Origin: Lachnospiraceae bacterium
GTDB taxonomy: Bacteria > Bacillota > Clostridia > Lachnospirales > Lachnospiraceae
Reading direction: 5' to 3'
Assembly (NCBI GenBank): GCA_900763175.1
Contig: CAAFJI010000107.1
Span: 1-9,572 of the forward strand
Length of the DNA stretch: 9,572 bases
In this document: positions 6,160 to 9,572 of the stretch, one piece after another
Position numbering within the stretch: the stretch's first letter is position 1
Layout: every line of letters starts with the position of its first letter
Notes under the pieces: model-generated
What the model was told of the DNA's origin: nothing
Database searches by the model: none
Seen by the model: only the letters and a program-made list of their open reading frames with translations
Program-made: the position numbers and the translations under genes

Positions 6160-6938
6160 AACTCCACCTCCGTACAAAGAAATACAGGCCCGTCTTTGCA
6201 GACTCTCTTATTATGCACATGAGAATGTCCATCAACCTCTGTGGACTGGCAGACGCATCCAAGGCAGGCACCAACACCACAGGCCATACGTTCTTCCATG
6301 GAAATCCAACAGGCAATGTTATGCTCTACTGCATATGCCTTGATTGCACGGAGCATAGGCTTCGGGCCGCAGGCAAAAATAACATCTGCTTCCAGCTCAT
6401 TCTCATGGATGGCGTCCATAACATTTCCTTTTGTTCCGGCAGAACCGTCCTCGGTAGCAATATACACCTGTCCGTTTTTCGCAAATTCCTCATTTAAAAA
6501 CAACTCGTCACGGTATCCAAGAACTGCTGTTTTCTGTGAATCCAGCTGTTTCATGGTTTCCAGCATAGGCGGAACTCCGATGCCTCCGCCCATGAGAAAT
6601 ACACGTTTTCCAGCTGCCTCTTCCAAAGGAAATCCATTTCCAAGAGGGCCTAATACTTCCACTTCTTCTCCTGCCTGGAATCTGGAAAAGCTTTCCGTTC
6701 CTGTATTTCTCCCTGTCACCCGATAGACAAGACGAAGGGCTCCCTTTTCCTTATCAATCTCACAAAGGCTGATAGGACGGGGCAGAAGTTTGCTTCCATC
6801 GTGGGTATAAACAGAAACGAACTGACCTGGCTTTGCATTTCCAGCAATGGTCTTTGTCTGCAGCCACATACTGTAAATATCTTTTCCAATGCATTCCTGA
6901 CGGATCACTGTACAGGTTTCTTTTACCTTTGTACTCAT
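6156..6938 (-). CDS. pyrK: PyrK, dihydroorotate dehydrogenase electron transfer subunit
   Basis: This 260-aa subunit carries FAD and a [2Fe-2S] cluster and passes electrons from PyrD to NAD+. The sequence shows the FAD-binding RPISL at 54-58 and RVTGRNTGTESFS at 73-85. The NAD-binding region has GGGIGVPPML at 117-126 and ACGPKPM at 189-195. Iron-sulfur ligands are Cys220, Cys225, Cys228 and Cys247 (C-X4-C-X2-C-X18-C). The spacing to the last cysteine looks a few residues longer than in the best known PyrK proteins, and an extra Cys230 is present. The start ATG lies only 4 nt after the pyrF stop. Its AGGAGG is formed by the last pyrF codons, about 12 nt upstream, which is slightly long. The end overlaps pyrD by 4 nt. 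Confidence 0.97.
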   Translation of the reverse strand: MSTKVKETCTVIRQECIGKDIYSMWLQTKTIAGNAKPGQFVSVYTHDGSKLLPRPISLCEIDKEKGALRLVYRVTGRNTGTESFSRFQAGEEVEVLGPLGNGFPLEEAAGKRVFLMGGGIGVPPMLETMKQLDSQKTAVLGYRDELFLNEEFAKNGQVYIATEDGSAGTKGNVMDAIHENELEADVIFACGPKPMLRAIKAYAVEHNIACWISMEERMACGVGACLGCVCQSTEVDGHSHVHNKRVCKDGPVFLCTEVEL

Positions 6939-6942
6939 AATC

Positions 6943-7881
6943 TTATTTTTCCTCCTGACGTTTTTCCAGAGCCTGACTGATGTCCAGGATCATGTCCTTT
7001 ACAGCCTGACGGGAAGCGTCTGCATAATTTTCTTCACCAAATTTTCCGTATTTTTCCTGCTTGTAAGCAGCAATGATTCCACGGGAGGAGTTTACGATAG
7101 CACCAAGACCGTCTTTGTTAAAGAAATGAACAAGGTCTGCTCCTTTTCCTCCCTGTGCACCATAGCCTGGTACAAGAATGTAAGTTTTCGGCATAAGCTT
7201 TCTCAGCACTTTTCCCATTTCCGGATAAGTAGCACCTACAACAGCCCCTACGTAGCTGTAGTCATCTCCCATTACTTCCTCGCCCCATTTGGCAACCTTC
7301 TCGCCTACCCACTCATACAGTGGGCGTTTGTCTATGATTCTGTCCTGAAATTCACCACTTGATGGATTAGAGGTCTTTACCAGAACGAAGATTCCTTTTT
7401 TCTCTTCCTTGCATACATCCATAAATGGCTTTATGCCGTCTGTTCCAAGATATGGATTCACGGTGGCGAAATCCTCGTTAAACGGAACGTATGTCTTGCT
7501 TCCCACCTGAATTTTTCCCAGATGGCCGGTTGCGTAGGCTGCAGATGTGGAACCAATGTCGCCACGCTTGATATCTCCGATTACTACAAGATTTTTCTCC
7601 TTGCAGTAATCTACCGTTCTCTTATATGCCATAAGTCCTGGGATTCCAAACTGTTCATACATGGCGATCTGTGGCTTTACAGCAGGGATGAGATCGTAGG
7701 TAGCATCTACGATTCCCTTGTTGAACTGCCAGATTGCTTCTGCTGCACCTTCCAGAGTCTCCCCAAATTCTTTAAATGCATTCTCCTGAATGTGCTTTGG
7801 AATGTAATTCAGCATTGGATCCAGTCCTACTACGATAGGCGCTCCTGTTTTCTTGATATTTGAAATAAGTTTATTGATCAT
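6943..7881 (-). CDS. pyrF: PyrF, orotidine 5'-phosphate decarboxylase (long form)
   Basis: This 312-aa TIM-barrel enzyme decarboxylates OMP to UMP, the last step of the pathway. Motifs are VVGLDPML (17-24), the catalytic array Asp103-x-Lys105-x-x-Asp108 in GDIKRGDIGST, VKTSNPSSGEFQD (168-180), the phosphate-binding VPGYGAQGG (237-245), and NSSRGI (264-269). At about 310 residues it belongs to the longer OMP decarboxylase subgroup rather than the roughly 230-aa Bacillus/E. coli type. The ATG start has a perfect AGGAGG about 8 nt upstream. It lies 40 nt after pyrC and 4 nt before pyrK, so it sits inside the operon. Confidence 0.97.
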   Translation of the reverse strand: MINKLISNIKKTGAPIVVGLDPMLNYIPKHIQENAFKEFGETLEGAAEAIWQFNKGIVDATYDLIPAVKPQIAMYEQFGIPGLMAYKRTVDYCKEKNLVVIGDIKRGDIGSTSAAYATGHLGKIQVGSKTYVPFNEDFATVNPYLGTDGIKPFMDVCKEEKKGIFVLVKTSNPSSGEFQDRIIDKRPLYEWVGEKVAKWGEEVMGDDYSYVGAVVGATYPEMGKVLRKLMPKTYILVPGYGAQGGKGADLVHFFNKDGLGAIVNSSRGIIAAYKQEKYGKFGEENYADASRQAVKDMILDISQALEKRQEEK

Positions 7882-7921
7882 GGATTTTTCCTCCTAAAAT
7901 AAGTTTTTATAGAATGGATAT

Positions 7922-9220
7922 TTATTTCTCTGCAGCCGGATCCTTGTAAACAATTTTCCCATCGCAAATAGTATATAAGATTTTCCCTTTTACCTCTTTG
8001 CCCTCAAAAGGTGTGTTCCTGCCTTTGGATACAAAGTCTGCCTTACGGATGGTATATGGGTGCTTAATATCTGCAATCACCACATCTGCCGGATGTCCTT
8101 TCTGCAGGGTTCCACACGGCAGCTTAAGGATCTGTGCAGGATTATAGCTCATCTTTTCCACCAGCTGACTTAGTGTAAGCACTCCAGTTTCTACAAGCGC
8201 TGTATAGCTAAGGGCAAAGCTTGTCTCAATTCCTACTATTCCAAAGGCAGCAGTTCTCATGGAGCCTGCTTTATCCTGCTGGGTATGAGGTGCATGATCG
8301 GTACTGATCACCTGAATATACCCTTCTTTCAGGCCCTCTATAAGGGCATCTACATCTTTTCTGGTACGAAGAGGTGGATTCATTTTGTAATTGGAATCAT
8401 CTCTTTCAATGTCATCTGATGTGAGGATAAAGTGATGAGGGCATACTTCAGCTGTGATATTTTTGATTCCTTCTGCCTGAAAAGCTTTCATCATCCTGGC
8501 AACGCCTCTTGTGGAACAGTGGCACAGATGAAGTCTTGCTCCCGTTTCAATAGCAAGGAGAGAGTCTCTTGCCGCTATGGTATCTTCTGTAGAATTGCAG
8601 ATTCCCGGAAGGCCAAGACGTCTGGCATTTTCATCATCATTCATGCAGCCATCTCCTCGAAGTGTCATATCCTCACAATGGTCGAAGATTGGCAGATCTG
8701 CTTCTACGGCTGCCTGCATTGCCTCTTTGCAAAGACTTGCTTTCATAACGGATTTTCCATCCTCGGAAAGTACTGGCACACCGGCCTCTGCCATTCCCTT
8801 TATGTCAGAAAGCTCCTGTCCCATTTCTCCCTTTGTCATGGCACCTGCCTGAAGGACATGGATCGGAGACATTTCTTTTGCCTTATATTTTACGTAATTT
8901 GCACGATCCGGGCAGTCAATGACAGGTGTGGTATTTGGCATTGCCACAACAGTGGTAACTCCACCTCGTGCTGCTGCCCTAGAACCGCTTTCTATATCTT
9001 CCTTCTGTGTCTGACCCGGATCTCTGAAATGTACATGAAGATCTACCAGCCCCGGCAGTACTACCAAACCACTGGCATCTATGATCCTGTCGTCTTTCTC
9101 CTTCACTTTCAGGTTCTCTCCTACAGCCTCAACAACTCCACCATTCAGGTATATATCCGCAACCCTATCTATCTTGGCAGCTGCATCTACAATGCGTCCT
9201 CCTCGAATCAGAATACCCAT
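7922..9220 (-). CDS. pyrC: PyrC, dihydroorotase (class I)
   Basis: This 432-aa zinc amidohydrolase cyclises carbamoyl-aspartate to dihydroorotate, the third pyrimidine step. The metal-binding residues of class I dihydroorotase are visible: His62 and His64 in DLHVHFRDPG, Asp154 in LSEDGK, His181 in FDHCED, His234 in HLCHCST, and Asp308 in STDHAPH. NPPLRTRKD at 281-289 forms part of the substrate site. Asp154 sits where class II enzymes use a carboxylated lysine. Length is typical (about 425-430). The ATG start is supported by AAGGGAGAG. It is the first gene of the pyr cluster, and about 350 bases without a gene precede it. Confidence 0.97.
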   Translation of the reverse strand: MGILIRGGRIVDAAAKIDRVADIYLNGGVVEAVGENLKVKEKDDRIIDASGLVVLPGLVDLHVHFRDPGQTQKEDIESGSRAAARGGVTTVVAMPNTTPVIDCPDRANYVKYKAKEMSPIHVLQAGAMTKGEMGQELSDIKGMAEAGVPVLSEDGKSVMKASLCKEAMQAAVEADLPIFDHCEDMTLRGDGCMNDDENARRLGLPGICNSTEDTIAARDSLLAIETGARLHLCHCSTRGVARMMKAFQAEGIKNITAEVCPHHFILTSDDIERDDSNYKMNPPLRTRKDVDALIEGLKEGYIQVISTDHAPHTQQDKAGSMRTAAFGIVGIETSFALSYTALVETGVLTLSQLVEKMSYNPAQILKLPCGTLQKGHPADVVIADIKHPYTIRKADFVSKGRNTPFEGKEVKGKILYTICDGKIVYKDPAAEK

Positions 9221-9306
9221 TTGGTTCTCTCCCTTCTGCTATATAAAATAATATCAGAACAATGTATTTTATCCTGTTTTGATTAACAGCATACAATATC
9301 ACAACT

Positions 9307-9335
9307 ATCATACACGAAAATGCTCATTTAATAAA
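9307..9335 (-). promoter_or_regulatory. Weak candidate promoter for the pyrC operon
   Basis: On the minus strand TATGAT (9307-9312) is a fair -10 element, with the poor -35 TTTATT (9330-9335) 17 nt upstream. Transcription would begin near 9300, about 80 nt before pyrC. The leader would contain a small CTGTT/AACAG hairpin at 9274-9289. No better pyrC promoter was found, and the operon might instead be read from further upstream. Confidence 0.3.
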
Positions 9336-9408
9336 GACCTTTTTTTCAGACAGATTTTCTCCATGCCGATTTTGTCACACAATTTTTGGTGTTGAGAATC
9401 AATAACCC

Positions 9409-9437
9409 TTGACTTTTTAAGGTTCTGGTTATATAAT
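9409..9437 (+). promoter_or_regulatory. Divergent, rightward near-consensus promoter
   Basis: On the plus strand TTGACT (9409-9414), a 17-nt spacer and a perfect TATAAT (9432-9437) form a strong sigma-A promoter. Transcription would start near 9444 and run out of the window. It faces away from the pyr cluster, so it serves an unseen gene or a small RNA. Confidence 0.75.
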
Positions 9438-9443
9438 CAATCC

Positions 9444-9572
9444 ATGTCGAAGATTATTTAATGTAAAATCACTAGTTTTTAGAGATTATATATTTACATG
9501 ATATAGTCTGTAAAATCTGGTGATTTTTTTCGCCAGAAACAGCTTTTTAATTTTTAATTTTTATTTTTTATG
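9444..9572 (+). ncRNA. Structured AT-rich leader or small RNA from the rightward promoter
   Basis: No coding frame is credible here. AAAATCAC (9465-9472) pairs with GTGATTTT (9520-9527), enclosing an inner stem GATTATAT/ATATAGTC (9484-9491 with 9501-9508). The T-run 9524-9530 follows, as in an intrinsic terminator, although the stem is GC-poor. The overlapping CTGGTGA (9517-9523) can instead pair with TCGCCAG (9530-9536) across the T-run. ATGTAAA (9461-9467) can pair with TTTACAT (9493-9499). The sequence TGTAAAATC occurs twice (9462, 9509). It could be an attenuator leader or an sRNA of about 85 nt. I do not recognise a known riboswitch class. Confidence 0.4.
9543..9569. repeat. Short tandem T-rich repeat
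   Basis: Near-perfect TTTTTAA-like units occur four times in a row at the window edge. It may be an AT-rich upstream or transcript-end element of the next gene. The ATG closing the window has no ribosome binding site before it and is not called as a start. Confidence 0.5.

Noticed and set aside
6160..6177. Longer pyrD start at an upstream TTG
   Set aside because: It would place the GGAGG ribosome binding site inside the coding region. The ATG at 6157-6159 has ideal spacing and overlaps the pyrK stop as is common for this gene pair.
6241..6726. 161-aa open frame on the plus strand opposite pyrK
   Set aside because: It is a shadow of the well-supported pyrK frame with no domain signal.
8432..9286. 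284-aa open frame on the plus strand opposite pyrC
   Set aside because: It is antisense to a clear dihydroorotase with all metal ligands, has Cys/His-rich low-plausibility content, and no ribosome binding site.
9445..9462. Five-codon leader peptide ATG TCG AAG ATT ATT TAA after the rightward promoter
   Set aside because: It has no ribosome binding site, lies almost at the transcription start, and has no run of regulatory codons.

Overview
The window is most likely chromosomal DNA from a Clostridia member, probably Lachnospiraceae. This is inferred from moderate GC content, strong AGGAGG-type ribosome binding sites, a PyrK/PyrD1B dihydroorotate dehydrogenase, the long type of OMP decarboxylase, and a DUF6142-like membrane protein. 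The genus cannot be fixed from the sequence alone. Every convincing gene lies on the minus strand, so the text below follows transcription from high to low coordinates.

Right end (9221-9572): about 350 bases without a gene, upstream of pyrC. It holds a near-consensus sigma-A promoter pointing right, out of the window. That promoter is followed by an AT-rich leader able to form mutually exclusive hairpins. Only a weak candidate promoter for pyrC itself is visible.

Main cluster (9220 down to 842): pyrC, pyrF, pyrK, pyrD and pyrE supply dihydroorotase, OMP decarboxylase, both subunits of the NAD-linked dihydroorotate dehydrogenase, and orotate phosphoribosyltransferase. Together these run from carbamoyl-aspartate to UMP. 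The first two pathway steps (carbamoyl-phosphate synthase and aspartate transcarbamylase) must be encoded elsewhere. Spacing is tight: pyrF-pyrK 4 nt, pyrK-pyrD an ATGA overlap. The exception is an 83-nt gap before pyrE that carries a good internal promoter. Next come three small membrane-protein genes: a 50-aa protein, a VanZ-like protein and a DUF6142-like protein. They are followed by an HD-domain nucleotidase of the YfbR/HDDC2 type and an M29 aminopeptidase with an unusual N-terminal extension. Gaps of 10-50 nt or short overlaps suggest one long transcript, with sub-operonic transcription starting at pyrE.

Left end (841 down to 1): inverted repeats close the cluster. A second near-consensus promoter (TTGACA, 17 nt, TAGAAT) then starts a structured leader of about 150 nt ahead of purE, the N5-CAIR mutase of purine synthesis. 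The last 74 bases hold a possible further promoter and no gene.

The genes are mostly housekeeping nucleotide metabolism. The less described material is in the RNA leaders, the small membrane genes and the boundaries between transcripts. No mobile element, tRNA, rRNA or CRISPR array was seen.
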